Below, one piece after another: positions 5,392-15,146 of a stretch of 15,279 bases of DNA. The notes beneath the pieces were generated by a model. That model did no database searches. It was not told the origin of the DNA and saw only the letters and a list, made by a program, of their open reading frames with translations. Origin of the DNA: CAZGMC01 sp964526565 (lineage in GTDB: Bacteria; Pseudomonadota; Alphaproteobacteria; DSM-16000; Inquilinaceae); assembly GCA_964526565.1 (NCBI GenBank), contig CAZGMC010000099.1:1-15279 (forward strand), given 5' to 3'. The position numbers and the translations under genes were made by a program. Positions within the stretch are counted from its first letter, which is position 1. Each line of letters starts with the position of its first letter.

Positions 5392-7269
5392 TCAGCCGAC
5401 CGGCGAGCCGTCGTCGGCGTCCTCCCCGGCGCCCTCCCCGGCGCCCCCGGCATCCTCTGGCGCCGTGACGGGTGCGGAACCATGCTCCCGCTGCAGGGCC
5501 CACTTGACGACGACCTCGCCGTCGCCGCCGGCGGTACCGGAGACGACGATCTGGCGGCCGCGGCGGCGCGCCGCCTCGTGGCCGACATAGACGCTCTCCT
5601 CCAGCCCGACGGTCCCGCCCTCGGCGACAAACCGCCAGGTGGCGCCGGACGCCGTGCGGATCACCGCCCCGGCCGCGGCGCCGTCGACCTCCGGCGCCGG
5701 ATGCAGATGGAAGCGCAGGGCGAACGGCACCGGACGCGAGGTGCGGCCCGCGACGGGGGTCACGGCATCCTCGCCGCGGATGTCGTCCCCGGTGTCCGCC
5801 ACCCACAGGCGACGGCGGTGCACGACGCCGAACGGCTTGACGTAATAGTCGTGGGCTGCCTCGATCAGCATGCCGCCCTCCAGCGCGCTGCGCTCCGCGG
5901 TCACGCTGCCGCTGCGCCGGGCCAGCCCGCCGTCGGCGCGCAGCGGCAGCACCGCCGTGTCGCCGACCGTCAGGGTGGAGTGCGCCGCCGTCTGGCGCAG
6001 GGCGGCATGCCAGGCGGCACCGCCGCGCCCGGTGCGGCCGGGCCAGGCGCCGCAGTTGACGATCAGGCGCTCGCGGGCGACGGACAGCTCGAAGCTCAGC
6101 GGGGCGGCATGGGCGTCACGGTCGAACCCCGACGACGGCGGCGGACCCGCATCGAGCAGGACCAGGGTGCGCCCGGCCATGACCCGCTCGTAGCCGGCGT
6201 ACCGGACGCCCTTGGCCGGCCGGGCGGCGACGCCGCTCTGCGTCAGCACGGCGTCGATCAGCGCCGGCTCGCCCTCCTGGCTGCCGTGGAACAGGGCGAG
6301 GCCGTGGTCGTCATGGCGCAGCAGGCGGAGCACCGGCGCCATGCGCTCGATCGCCGCGCGCAACGCCTCGGGCACGACGTACGGACCGGCGGCGGCGGCA
6401 TTGCCTCGCGCCGCTCCGGCGGCGGCGCCCGGGTCTGCCCCGGAGACCGGCTCCGCAGTCGGTTCCGGCTCCGGCTCCGGCTCCGGCTCAGGGACCGGCT
6501 CGTCGGCCGCGACGCCGTTGCCGGCCGCGTGCAGGGCGGCGCGCAGGTCGATCAGGTGACGCAGCACCGCCACCTGGGCGACAGGATTGCGCGAGACGTG
6601 GCCGCCATCGGGCAGCACCTGGCGCTCCAGCTCGCGCTCCAGCAGGCGCAGGCCGCGCGGCACCAGCCGCTCGCCCTCGCCCAGGGCCAGCGCACCATGG
6701 ACCAGGCCCCGGGCGGCAGCGATGCGCGGTGGTCCGGGGCGCTCCCCCGGTGCGCTGTTGGCCAGATGGCGCACCTGCCGGGCCAGGCTGGCGAAGACGC
6801 GCTGGCGGAAGTCGTCGTCGGCGCTGGCGCAGAAGAAGTCGTGGGCGCCGACCCAGGCGGCAATGCGGGTGCCCAGCACGTCGGGCCGCCACAGCAGCGG
6901 GTGCCAGTGGTCGTGGCGCTCGACCCACGCCAGCACCAGGCGGCGCGCGTGGCGCCGGGCGGCATCGCCGCCCAGGGCGCGCAGGTGGCGCAGCCAGTCG
7001 AAACCGTTGATCTCGGCGACGAAATCCTCGCCCAGATCGGGCGGGTCGAACGACGGCTCGGCGGCCTCCAGCAGCTCGCCGGCGAAGCGGTAGACGCCGG
7101 CCAGCATGGCGGCGCCGCGCTCCAGGTCGCCGGGCCACGGGTCGGGCGGCACCAGCGCCAGCTCCCGCGGCCGCGCCCGCCCGAGCATCAGGTTGTAGAC
7201 GGGGCTGGCGAACACCGCGCGGCGCAACCTGCGGCCCAAGGGGAAACGGCGACCGGCGCTGTCTGGCAT
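5392..7269 (-). CDS. Heparinase II/III family protein
   Basis: A 625-residue protein of the heparinase II/III superfamily, enzymes that cleave uronic-acid-containing polysaccharides by beta-elimination. The N-terminal half is alpha-helical (toroid-like), with recognisable blocks INGFDWLRHL (about 87-96), HDHWHPLLWRPDVLGTR (about 119-135) and LPDGGHVSRNP (about 219-229). The C-terminal half (from about 320) is beta-rich, with DAGPPP (373-378), NCGAW (405-409) and TAAHSTLTVGD (about 427-437), the hallmark of this family in alphaproteobacteria. Between the halves lies an unusual Pro-Glu repeat linker (about 258-270) followed by an Ala/Gly-rich stretch. I chose ATG 7269 because the conserved N-terminus starts there; the frame runs upstream to 7545 with unconvincing, Arg/Pro-rich content. 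There is no signal peptide, so the substrate is probably intracellular or the protein is exported another way. Substrate is unknown. Confidence 0.85.
   Translation of the reverse strand: MPDSAGRRFPLGRRLRRAVFASPVYNLMLGRARPRELALVPPDPWPGDLERGAAMLAGVYRFAGELLEAAEPSFDPPDLGEDFVAEINGFDWLRHLRALGGDAARRHARRLVLAWVERHDHWHPLLWRPDVLGTRIAAWVGAHDFFCASADDDFRQRVFASLARQVRHLANSAPGERPGPPRIAAARGLVHGALALGEGERLVPRGLRLLERELERQVLPDGGHVSRNPVAQVAVLRHLIDLRAALHAAGNGVAADEPVPEPEPEPEPEPTAEPVSGADPGAAAGAARGNAAAAGPYVVPEALRAAIERMAPVLRLLRHDDHGLALFHGSQEGEPALIDAVLTQSGVAARPAKGVRYAGYERVMAGRTLVLLDAGPPPSSGFDRDAHAAPLSFELSVARERLIVNCGAWPGRTGRGGAAWHAALRQTAAHSTLTVGDTAVLPLRADGGLARRSGSVTAERSALEGGMLIEAAHDYYVKPFGVVHRRRLWVADTGDDIRGEDAVTPVAGRTSRPVPFALRFHLHPAPEVDGAAAGAVIRTASGATWRFVAEGGTVGLEESVYVGHEAARRRGRQIVVSGTAGGDGEVVVKWALQREHGSAPVTAPEDAGGAGEGAGEDADDGSPVG
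6465..6488. repeat. Hexanucleotide repeat encoding Pro-Glu linker
   Basis: Four perfect copies of CCGGCT lie inside the heparinase-like gene, flanked by near-copies. Read on the coding strand they give alternating Pro and Glu within DEPVPEPEPEPEPEP. A charged, extended linker between the helical and beta domains is the likely protein consequence. The repeat is prone to in-frame length change by slippage. Confidence 0.85.
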
Positions 7270-7275
7270 TACGGC

Positions 7276-7317
7276 TTCATCCGGGCGGGAATCCGGTTCA
7301 TTCGGGCGGGGATCCGG
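7276..7317. repeat. Two-copy 21-base tandem repeat at the heparinase gene start
   Basis: Units 7276-7296 and 7297-7317 are identical at 19 of 21 positions. The array lies just upstream of the chosen ATG (7269), and the Shine-Dalgarno-like GGATGAAG falls partly in the proximal copy. If translation started further upstream the repeat would add a seven-residue duplication, but I think it is non-coding here. Confidence 0.8.
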
Positions 7318-7547
7318 CAGGGACGGCGGGCCCCAAGCGCTTACTCCGATCCGCCCGGCTTGTCCACGGGCGGCGGGCGGCGACTCGAGGCGAGGGTGCG
7401 TCCGACGGCGGCAATGGCGGCTGTCGTACCAGCCGCTGCCAGGGTGCGCAATCATGCTTACGGCCGGTCCCCGCAACGGCCGGCGGCCGGACGCTTGCCG
7501 GACCGGACCGGGCCGCTGCGCCGCGGCCGGCGCGGTCGAGGCCACGC

Positions 7548-7815
7548 TCAGCCCAGGGCACCCACCGCCGGCGCCGTCTGCCCTTCCGGCCCGGCCTCTG
7601 TCAGGGGCCGCTTGAGCGCCACGACCAGCGCCGCCGTGACCAGGGTGCCGGCGATGATGGCCACGGCGTACAGCAGCACGTGGCTGACCGCGTTGGGGAT
7701 GGCCAGCACGAACACGCCGCCGTGCGGGGCGCGCAGGCCGCAGCCGAACAGCATCGACAGGGCGCCGGTGACCGCGGCCCCGGCCACGCAGGCCGGAACA
7801 CGCGCAGCGGGTCCT
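7548..7815 (-). pseudogene. fruA: fruA remnant: C-terminal end of PTS fructose EIIC
   Basis: Only the last ~85 codons of a fructose-specific EIIBC permease remain. They include the conserved block GALSMLFGCGLRAPHGGVFV, followed by a membrane segment (HVLLYAVAIIAGTLVTAALVVAL) and a short tail. Full-length FruA has about 570-600 residues with EIIB and EIIC domains; the phosphorylated Cys of EIIB, the sugar-binding site and nearly all transmembrane helices are missing. There is no start codon or Shine-Dalgarno appropriate to it, and it is joined to the truncated fruK in another reading frame. The 5' boundary is approximate (7800-7825). This is a deletion remnant, not a functional gene. Confidence 0.88.
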
Positions 7816-8467
7816 TGGCGCCCATCGTGCGCGCCGCGTCGACCACGGCCGCGCGGTCCTCCAGCGGCCGGCCGACCAGCTCTTCCAGCTCGTGGATATT
7901 GGGCTTGATGATGTCGGGCCGGGCGGCGATGGCCGCGGCGAAGGGGGCGCCGCTGGCGTCCAGCACCACCGTCCGGCCGTGCGCCTTCAGCCGGCCGGCC
8001 AGATCGGCATAGACCCAGTCCGGCAGGCCTGCCGGCACGCTGCCGGACAGCACGAACCAGTCGTGGTGGCTGCACATGGTCTCGACCACGTCGGTCAGCA
8101 GGGCCAGGTCGGCCAGCGAGCCGCTCAACCCCGGAAAGTTGATGTCCGTAACCTGGGCGCGCACCTCGTCGACGATCTTGATGTTGACCCGCGTCGATCC
8201 GTTCAGGCGGACGAACCGGTCGGCGATCCCCTTGTCGGCGAACAGCCGCTCGAACGGCGCCGCGTTGGCCTCGCCGAAGAACCCGGTGACGGCGACGCGG
8301 TGGCCGGTGTCGGCCAGGAAGGAGGCGACGTTGACCGCCTTGCCGCCGGCGTGGGACTGCTCGTGGGCGACGCGGTTGACGCTGCCCGCCGTGAAGCTGG
8401 GGATCGCCACCGTCTGGTCGATGGCCGGATTGAGCGACACGGTTGCGATGCCGTCGGTGCCGAGCAT
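7805..8467 (-). pseudogene. fruK: fruK truncated: 1-phosphofructokinase lacking its catalytic end
   Basis: The N-terminal ~217 residues of a PfkB-family 1-phosphofructokinase, which would phosphorylate fructose 1-phosphate to fructose 1,6-bisphosphate. Visible family features are TVSLNPAIDQTV (about 9-20), the GGKAVNVA substrate motif (41-48), SGSVPAGLP (141-149) and KPNIHELEEL (188-197). Native homologues have about 310 residues and carry the ATP-site motif with the catalytic Asp (GAGD) in the last quarter; this is absent. After about residue 217 the frame runs into fruA sequence read out of frame and stops at 7601, giving a 288-codon chimaera. The start ATG at 8467 has GGAGG eight bases upstream and lies 17 bases after the fruB stop. 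The loss of the catalytic Asp makes activity very unlikely. Confidence 0.9.
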
Positions 8468-8484
8468 GGCCGCAGCCTCCAGGT

Positions 8485-10964
<2,480 letters not shown>

Positions 10965-11009
10965 GGACGTTCCTCCCACGGATCCCTTGTGAACGGGTCA
11001 GTTATTTTT

Positions 11010-11025
11010 TGCCGATCAAGCGGCA
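11010..11025. promoter_or_regulatory. Inverted repeat upstream of fruB, possible operator
   Basis: TGCCG (11010-11014) and CGGCA (11021-11025) are perfect inverted half-sites six bases apart, 46 bases upstream of the fruB ATG and next to a T/A run (11005-11010). The placement suits a repressor site, and fru operons are commonly controlled by LacI-family FruR. The centre is not the CG typical of LacI-family operators, so the assignment is tentative. I could not identify a convincing -35/-10 pair between 10965 and 11191. Confidence 0.3.
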
Positions 11026-11162
11026 CGGCCGACGCCGTTCGGTCGGCATGTCCCATCAGAATGAGCGGTTTTCCGCCGGCCGGGCAAGGAGAAAACACCG
11101 GCCGGCAGGAGGAGAGTGAGGAAAAGGCCCAGCATTGCGCCGGGGTTCATAATTGCAATGTT

Positions 11163-11182
11163 CGGCCGGCCTTCGCCGGCCG
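11163..11182 (-). terminator. GC stem-loop after the tannase gene, possible terminator
   Basis: Perfect arms CGGCCGGC (11163-11170) and GCCGGCCG (11175-11182) with a four-base loop lie ten bases past the tannase-family stop codon (11192). On the minus strand the stem is followed by AACATTGCAATT rather than a T-run, so it may act as a transcript 3'-end stabiliser or weak terminator. Confidence 0.45.
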
Positions 11183-11191
11183 CTGCCGGCG

Positions 11192-12742
11192 TCAGGGCTC
11201 GGCGCAGACGAAGTTGTCCGCCTCGGCCGTATCACCTGAGCCGGTGTAGGCGGCTTCCTCGGGATACGAGCACAGCGGCCGGCTCCACACCACGGTGCCG
11301 GCCTCGTCGACCTTGACGGCGAGCAGACGGTCCGGTGCCTCGTCCTGCTCGACCCATCGCTCCAGCGCCTCCAGCGGCTCGAAGCCGAGCTGGTCGATGC
11401 CGGGACCGGGGAGGATGCCGCAGTGGTCCATGCCGGGGATCATGAACAACCGCATGAAGCCGTCCGCCGCCGCGGCTCCGCCGGACGCCTCCTGCGCCGC
11501 CGCGAAATATTCCAGGGTGCGCCACGGCGTGACGATGGCGTCGGCCCAGCCGTGCCACATCAGCAGCCGTCCGCCGGCGTCGCGGAAGGCGGTCAGGTCG
11601 GGGTCGTCGGCATTGTAGATGGCGGCCATGAAGTCGAGCCGCGCCGGGTCGCTGTCCAGGTCGAAGTCGAGCGGCCCGTAGGCGGGGCCGGGATCGTCCT
11701 CGAACGCCATGTAGCGCAGGAAGTCGGTGTTGAACGCCGGGATCAGCCGGCCGTTGCCGGCGCCGTCGCCGGTCAGCCACAGCCACCAGTACGGCTCCGA
11801 GCCATAGGGGATGCCGCCGGGATGGAGCTGCTCACCGGTCGCGGTCTGCGGGCCCCGGTACCAGGTGCGCAGCGTGGCGACCTGTGCCGCGGTCAGGCAG
11901 CCCTCGGTTTCGCCCGCGCCGCACTGGAGCGCGGCCGGGTCGAAGTCGCAGGCGCGCGGGTCGGCGATCAGACCATCTTCCAGGCCGTCGGCGGCGTCGC
12001 AGGCGGCGGACACGGCGTCCTCGACCAGCGGCACCACGTCGGGCGTGACGATGTCCGACCCGTCCGTGGCGATGTTGGCCTGGACGATGGAGGCGAACGC
12101 GGTGGCAACCAGGCCGGTGTAGTCGAGCGCCGGGGCGCCGGCGATGATGCCGTCGAACAGCTCCGGCGTCTGCTGGGCGGCCATGAGCGCCATGCGCCCG
12201 CCGGTGGAGCAGCCCTGGAAATAGCGCTGCGCCGGCGCACGGCCGTAGAAGGCTTCCGTCAGGGCCAGGGCGACCCGCGCCGTCTCGGGCACGGCGCGAC
12301 GGCCCCAGTCGATCTCGGCGAGCCGGTCGTGGTAGGCCCAGCGCCCGTCCACGGACGATGCGCCCCAGTGGCCGGAGTCCATCGCCACGGCCGCATGGTT
12401 GCGGCGCAGGCCGGAATTCATGGCATTGATGAAGCCCGGGCGGTCGCTGTCCAGCTGGCCGCAGAAGCCGCCGCAGCCGACCATGTAGAACTTTTCGTTC
12501 CAGTCCGTCGTCGGCAGGCGCACCTCGAAGTTTATCGCCGGGCGGACATAGCCGAGGACGCGGCAGTACTCCGGCAGCCCCCCGGCGGCCGGCACCACCG
12601 TCGCCGACAGCAGGTTGGCGTCGTCGATGCGCAGGTCGGCCAGCACCGCGCACGGGCCCGTCTCGCCCTCCTGGGCGGCGGCCGCGGCCGGGACGCTGAG
12701 GGCGGCGACAACGGCAAGAACGGCTGCGCGGGCGGCGGTCAT
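11192..12742 (-). CDS. Tannase/feruloyl esterase family hydrolase, secreted
   Basis: A 516-residue alpha/beta hydrolase of the tannase and feruloyl esterase family, which splits ester bonds of gallic or hydroxycinnamic acids in plant phenolics; the exact substrate cannot be read from sequence. Residues 1-23 are a signal peptide ending AAAAAQ. The family's CS-D-HC arrangement is intact: nucleophile Ser179 preceded by Cys178 in GCSTGGR, Asp401 in WHGWADAIV, and His440 followed by Cys441 in GMDHCG. The two neighbouring cysteines form a disulfide next to the active site in characterised members. DAADGLEDGLIADPRACDFDP (about 249-269) matches the calcium-binding loop of the lid domain. ATG 12742 is chosen because it opens the signal peptide and has GGGAG eight bases upstream; the frame continues to 12787 but would overlap the promoter. 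It appears monocistronic, facing the decayed fru operon on the same strand. Confidence 0.9.
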   Translation of the reverse strand: MTAARAAVLAVVAALSVPAAAAAQEGETGPCAVLADLRIDDANLLSATVVPAAGGLPEYCRVLGYVRPAINFEVRLPTTDWNEKFYMVGCGGFCGQLDSDRPGFINAMNSGLRRNHAAVAMDSGHWGASSVDGRWAYHDRLAEIDWGRRAVPETARVALALTEAFYGRAPAQRYFQGCSTGGRMALMAAQQTPELFDGIIAGAPALDYTGLVATAFASIVQANIATDGSDIVTPDVVPLVEDAVSAACDAADGLEDGLIADPRACDFDPAALQCGAGETEGCLTAAQVATLRTWYRGPQTATGEQLHPGGIPYGSEPYWWLWLTGDGAGNGRLIPAFNTDFLRYMAFEDDPGPAYGPLDFDLDSDPARLDFMAAIYNADDPDLTAFRDAGGRLLMWHGWADAIVTPWRTLEYFAAAQEASGGAAAADGFMRLFMIPGMDHCGILPGPGIDQLGFEPLEALERWVEQDEAPDRLLAVKVDEAGTVVWSRPLCSYPEEAAYTGSGDTAEADNFVCAEP

Positions 12743-12786
12743 CGGCGCGGCTCCCTTCGGCACGGAACGGGGACGAGCGGGCCTCA

Positions 12787-12814
12787 CTCATACCGCAAAC
12801 CGGCCGGCCCGCAA
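12787..12814 (-). promoter_or_regulatory. Probable tannase promoter formed with a tandem repeat
   Basis: On the minus strand TTGCGG (12809-12814) and TATGAG (12787-12792) are 16 bases apart. The -35 hexamer is part of the 16-base repeat array, and another TTGCGG copy directly abuts the -10. Transcription would begin near 12780, giving a leader of about 38 bases before ATG 12742. The same TTGCGG-16 arrangement is seen ahead of the proteostasis operon. Confidence 0.45.
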
Positions 12815-12840
12815 ACCGGCCGGCCCGCAAACCGGCCGGC
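12795..12840. repeat. 16-base tandem repeat, nearly three copies
   Basis: GCAAACCGGCCGGCCC occurs at 12795-12810 and 12811-12826, with a third copy from 12827 that diverges in its last two bases. Each unit contains the palindrome CCGGCCGG and, on the minus strand, a TTGCGG hexamer. It lies between the tannase gene and the L,D-transpeptidase gene, directly upstream of the tannase start. Confidence 0.9.
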
Positions 12841-12918
12841 GCCACACCCCCGGCGGCCGCGGTTGGCAGAGATCGCGTCAGCGTACCGGCGGCGGCGCCC
12901 TCATGCTGCCCGCCGGTG

Positions 12919-12958
12919 CTGCCCTGCAGGCGGCGCCGCAGGCGCCCCGGCAGGGCAG
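12919..12958 (-). terminator. Long inverted repeat after the L,D-transpeptidase gene
   Basis: Perfect nine-base arms CTGCCCTGC (12919-12927) and GCAGGGCAG (12950-12958) enclose 22 GC-rich bases that can fold further. It starts 42 bases beyond the transpeptidase stop codon (13001) on the minus strand. No T-run follows, so it is a candidate terminator or mRNA 3' stabiliser only. Confidence 0.4.
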
Positions 12959-13000
12959 TGGCCCGAAGCGGGCACCAGAAAAGGCGCCGCCGCGACCGGC

Positions 13001-14209
13001 TCAGGAATCCGACCCGACCGCTTCCGGCGTAAGGTCGACCTCGTTCCGCGCGATGCGCTCGGCCGGCTCGTAGCCGCGCATCAGGTTGTAGATGTCGCGA
13101 TGGTACACGACCTGTCCATCGTCCGGCCGGACGGTGGCCGTCCAGTAGGTGACGAACACCGGCAGCGGCTCGTCGAGCTCGAGCACGCGGGTGTACGTCG
13201 TCGCCAGCATGCCGTCGAGCTCGGACACGTCGTGGCCGTTGCGGGCGAGCAGGTATTCGGCCAGGCGGCGCGCATCGGCCACGCGCATGCAGCCCGAGCT
13301 GACGGCGCGGTTGGCGCGATCGAACACGTACGGGGCGTTGGTGTCGTGGACGAAGATGTTGTGGTCGTTGGTCAGCCAGAAGACGAAGCGGCCGAGCGCG
13401 TTGTGCGGCCCCGGCGACTGGCGGATCCAGATCTGGCCGGGCGACACCTCGGACCAGTCCATGGCCGCCGGGTCGACGCGCTGCCCGTCCACCCAGACCG
13501 CGGCCGACGAGATGCCGGTATCGCTGCCGGCGCGCAGCCGCGGCATCACGTCCTCGCGCATGATGGTCGGCGGCACGCTCCAGCTCGGGTTGACGGTCAC
13601 GTTGACGATCTCGTCGCGCAGCAGCGGCGTGCGCCGCGTCGGCCGGCCCACTGCCGCCGGCATCGCCATGACGATCCGGCCGTCCTCGATCAGCGTCGCC
13701 TCGGTCGACGGGATGTTGATGACCAGCACGCGGTCGGGCAGGTCGACACGTGCCTCGCGCAGCCGTTCGATCGTCCAGTGCAGGGCGCGCAGCGACTCCT
13801 CGGGCGTCCGGTTGAGCTCGCCGACCGTCTGCGGGCCGACGATGCCGTCGATGAACAGGCCGCGGTCCTCCTGAAAGGCGGCGACGGCGTCCGCGACGGC
13901 GGTGGTGAACACGCTGCCCCGGTCGGCCTCGGGCAGGTCGTAGCCGAGCTCGCCCAGGCGCGCCGTCAACTGCGCCACACGCGGGCCGGCGCTGCCCTCG
14001 CGCAGGGCGTAGCCGCCGGCCACGGTGGTCGCCGGCTGGCGCATCTGCTCGGCAAGGGCCTCGGCTTCGTTTTCCAGGCGGTCGATCCACGCGGCGAACT
14101 GGGCATCAGTCGACTCTGCTGCGCGCGCCGGCGCAAGGGCCAGGGTCGCGGCCAGTGTCGCGGCCACGACCACGATCGCGGCAACGAGGAAACGGTGAAA
14201 ATGCAGCAT
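13001..14209 (-). CDS. L,D-transpeptidase with peptidoglycan-binding domain (LdtD/YcbB type)
   Basis: A 402-residue exported enzyme that makes 3-3 cross-links in peptidoglycan, or attaches proteins to it, using a catalytic cysteine. Residues 1-31 are a signal peptide (ARA cleavage). A peptidoglycan-binding domain lies at about 69-133 (LREGSAGPRV ... GIVGPQT), then the YkuD catalytic domain at about 160-330. The active motif HDTNAPYVFDRANRAVSSGC supplies His288 and Cys307. The blocks VNIPSTEATL, AAVGRPTRRTPLL and VTVNPSWSVPPTI resemble E. coli YcbB (LdtD), but this protein is shorter (402 against about 615 residues). ATG 14209 directly opens the signal peptide; an AGG lies about 12 bases upstream, so ribosome binding looks weak. 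The frame extends to 14305 without a signal-like start. No partner genes are adjacent, and the upstream promoter is unclear. Confidence 0.93.
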   Translation of the reverse strand: MLHFHRFLVAAIVVVAATLAATLALAPARAAESTDAQFAAWIDRLENEAEALAEQMRQPATTVAGGYALREGSAGPRVAQLTARLGELGYDLPEADRGSVFTTAVADAVAAFQEDRGLFIDGIVGPQTVGELNRTPEESLRALHWTIERLREARVDLPDRVLVINIPSTEATLIEDGRIVMAMPAAVGRPTRRTPLLRDEIVNVTVNPSWSVPPTIMREDVMPRLRAGSDTGISSAAVWVDGQRVDPAAMDWSEVSPGQIWIRQSPGPHNALGRFVFWLTNDHNIFVHDTNAPYVFDRANRAVSSGCMRVADARRLAEYLLARNGHDVSELDGMLATTYTRVLELDEPLPVFVTYWTATVRPDDGQVVYHRDIYNLMRGYEPAERIARNEVDLTPEAVGSDS

Positions 14210-14348
14210 GGGAACCGGACCTTTCCGGTGAGCGGTTGAACGGGTGCGGGGACCTTGACTGGTATGGTAGCCCGAACCGCTGAAACTTTCGAGCGTTTCG
14301 GGCAATCAACCCGCCCCGGTCCGGCAGCGCACGCCCTATGGATACATC

Positions 14349-14400
14349 CCTGGCAATCCAGCCGCAGTGACGATCGTCACGCGCAGCCTCGTCTGCCAGG
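14349..14400. promoter_or_regulatory. Nested palindrome between the L,D-transpeptidase and HNH genes
   Basis: GTGACGATCGTCAC (14367-14380) is a perfect 14-base palindrome. It is framed by outer inverted arms CCTGGCA (14349-14355) and TGCCAGG (14394-14400). The structure lies 18 bases past the HNH stop codon and about 140 bases upstream of the transpeptidase ATG. It could be a transcription factor operator for the transpeptidase or the terminator of the HNH gene; no T-run supports the latter. Confidence 0.45.
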
Positions 14401-14417
14401 AAGGGTCGACCCGCCGC

Positions 14418-14996
14418 TCACCAGGGGTCGAGCTCGGTGTCCCAATAGAGGAAGTCCCGCCAGCTCTCGTGAAGGTAATTGGGCGGGAAGGCGCGGCCGT
14501 TTTCCTGCAGCTTGTAGGTGCTGGGCTCGAGCGGCACGGTCAGCGGGTGCATGCCGCTCTGCTCCGGCAGGCGGTTGCCCTTGCGCAGGTTGCATTCGGC
14601 ACAGGCGGTGACGACGTTCTCCCACGTCGTCTTGCCGCCGCGCGAGCGCGGGATGATATGGTCGAAGGTCAGATCGTGCGTCGGCAGGCGGTCCCCGCAG
14701 TACTGGCACGCGAAGCCGTCACGCAGGAACACGTTGAAGCGGGTGAACGCCGGGCGCCGCGCGCGGGGGATGTACTCCTTCAGCGAGATGACGCTGGGCA
14801 GCCGCATCTCGCAGCGCGGGCTGCGCACCGTGCGGTCGTACTGCGCAATGATGTTGACGCGGTTGAGGAAGACCGCCTTGATGGCGTCCTGCCAGGACCA
14901 CAAAGACAAGGGGAAGTAACTCAGCGGACGGAAGTCCGCATTCAGCACAAGGGCGGGACAATGATCGGGTGTGGGACTCAAGACCCACGCCTCCAT
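14418..14996 (-). CDS. HNH endonuclease family protein
   Basis: A 192-residue protein with a C-terminal HNH nuclease domain. Zinc-binding cysteine pairs are Cys97-x-x-Cys100 (CQYC) and Cys132-x-x-Cys135 (CAEC); between them DHIIPRSRGG (Asp112, His113) and Asn127 form the beta-beta-alpha metal site. The N-terminal part (ALVLNADFRPLSYFPLSLWSWQDAIKAVF, described from about residue 15) is the characteristic head of a family common in alphaproteobacteria and some phages; its physiological role is not established. I chose ATG 14996; GTG 15005 in frame would add three residues, and neither has a clear Shine-Dalgarno. It seems to be a single gene, with its own promoter near 15077-15105. Nothing around it suggests a restriction-modification system or intron, so it is probably a chromosomal housekeeping or repair-type nuclease. 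Confidence 0.88.
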   Translation of the reverse strand: MEAWVLSPTPDHCPALVLNADFRPLSYFPLSLWSWQDAIKAVFLNRVNIIAQYDRTVRSPRCEMRLPSVISLKEYIPRARRPAFTRFNVFLRDGFACQYCGDRLPTHDLTFDHIIPRSRGGKTTWENVVTACAECNLRKGNRLPEQSGMHPLTVPLEPSTYKLQENGRAFPPNYLHESWRDFLYWDTELDPW

Positions 14997-15034
14997 CGCT
15001 CGCACCGCCGCCGTTACGGCTCTTCCACCCGCTT

Positions 15035-15051
15035 CCGGAGACGCCCTCCGG
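15035..15051 (-). promoter_or_regulatory. Small hairpin in the leader of the HNH gene
   Basis: CCGGAG (15035-15040) and CTCCGG (15046-15051) are perfect arms with a five-base loop, located between the TATAAT box and the start codon. It may influence translation of a gene that lacks an obvious Shine-Dalgarno, but a hairpin this size is not rare in GC-rich DNA. Confidence 0.3.
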
Positions 15052-15076
15052 CGCGCGACGGCGGCCTGCGCAAGTG

Positions 15077-15105
15077 ATTATACCGCCTCGCGAGATTAGG
15101 CAAGA
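15077..15105 (-). promoter_or_regulatory. Promoter of the HNH gene with perfect TATAAT box
   Basis: A perfect -10 box TATAAT (15077-15082 on the minus strand) is striking in such GC-rich DNA. The -35 is ambiguous: CTTGCC (15100-15105) lies 17 bases upstream, TTGCCT (15098-15103) 15 bases. Transcription should start near 15070, leaving a leader of about 75 bases. Confidence 0.65.
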
Positions 15106-15146
15106 TTCCGCGGCATTTTGGCACGAAATGTCATCCGGTTGTCATT

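Noticed and set aside
14418..14996. HNH protein as part of a restriction, intron or defence system
   Set aside because: No methyltransferase, intron boundaries, phage genes or defence partners are adjacent; the N-terminal family signature is that of a common chromosomal gene.
15119..15135. Second sigma-54 promoter (TGGCACG at 15119-15125)
   Set aside because: The -24 half matches, but the -12 position has CA instead of the essential GC.
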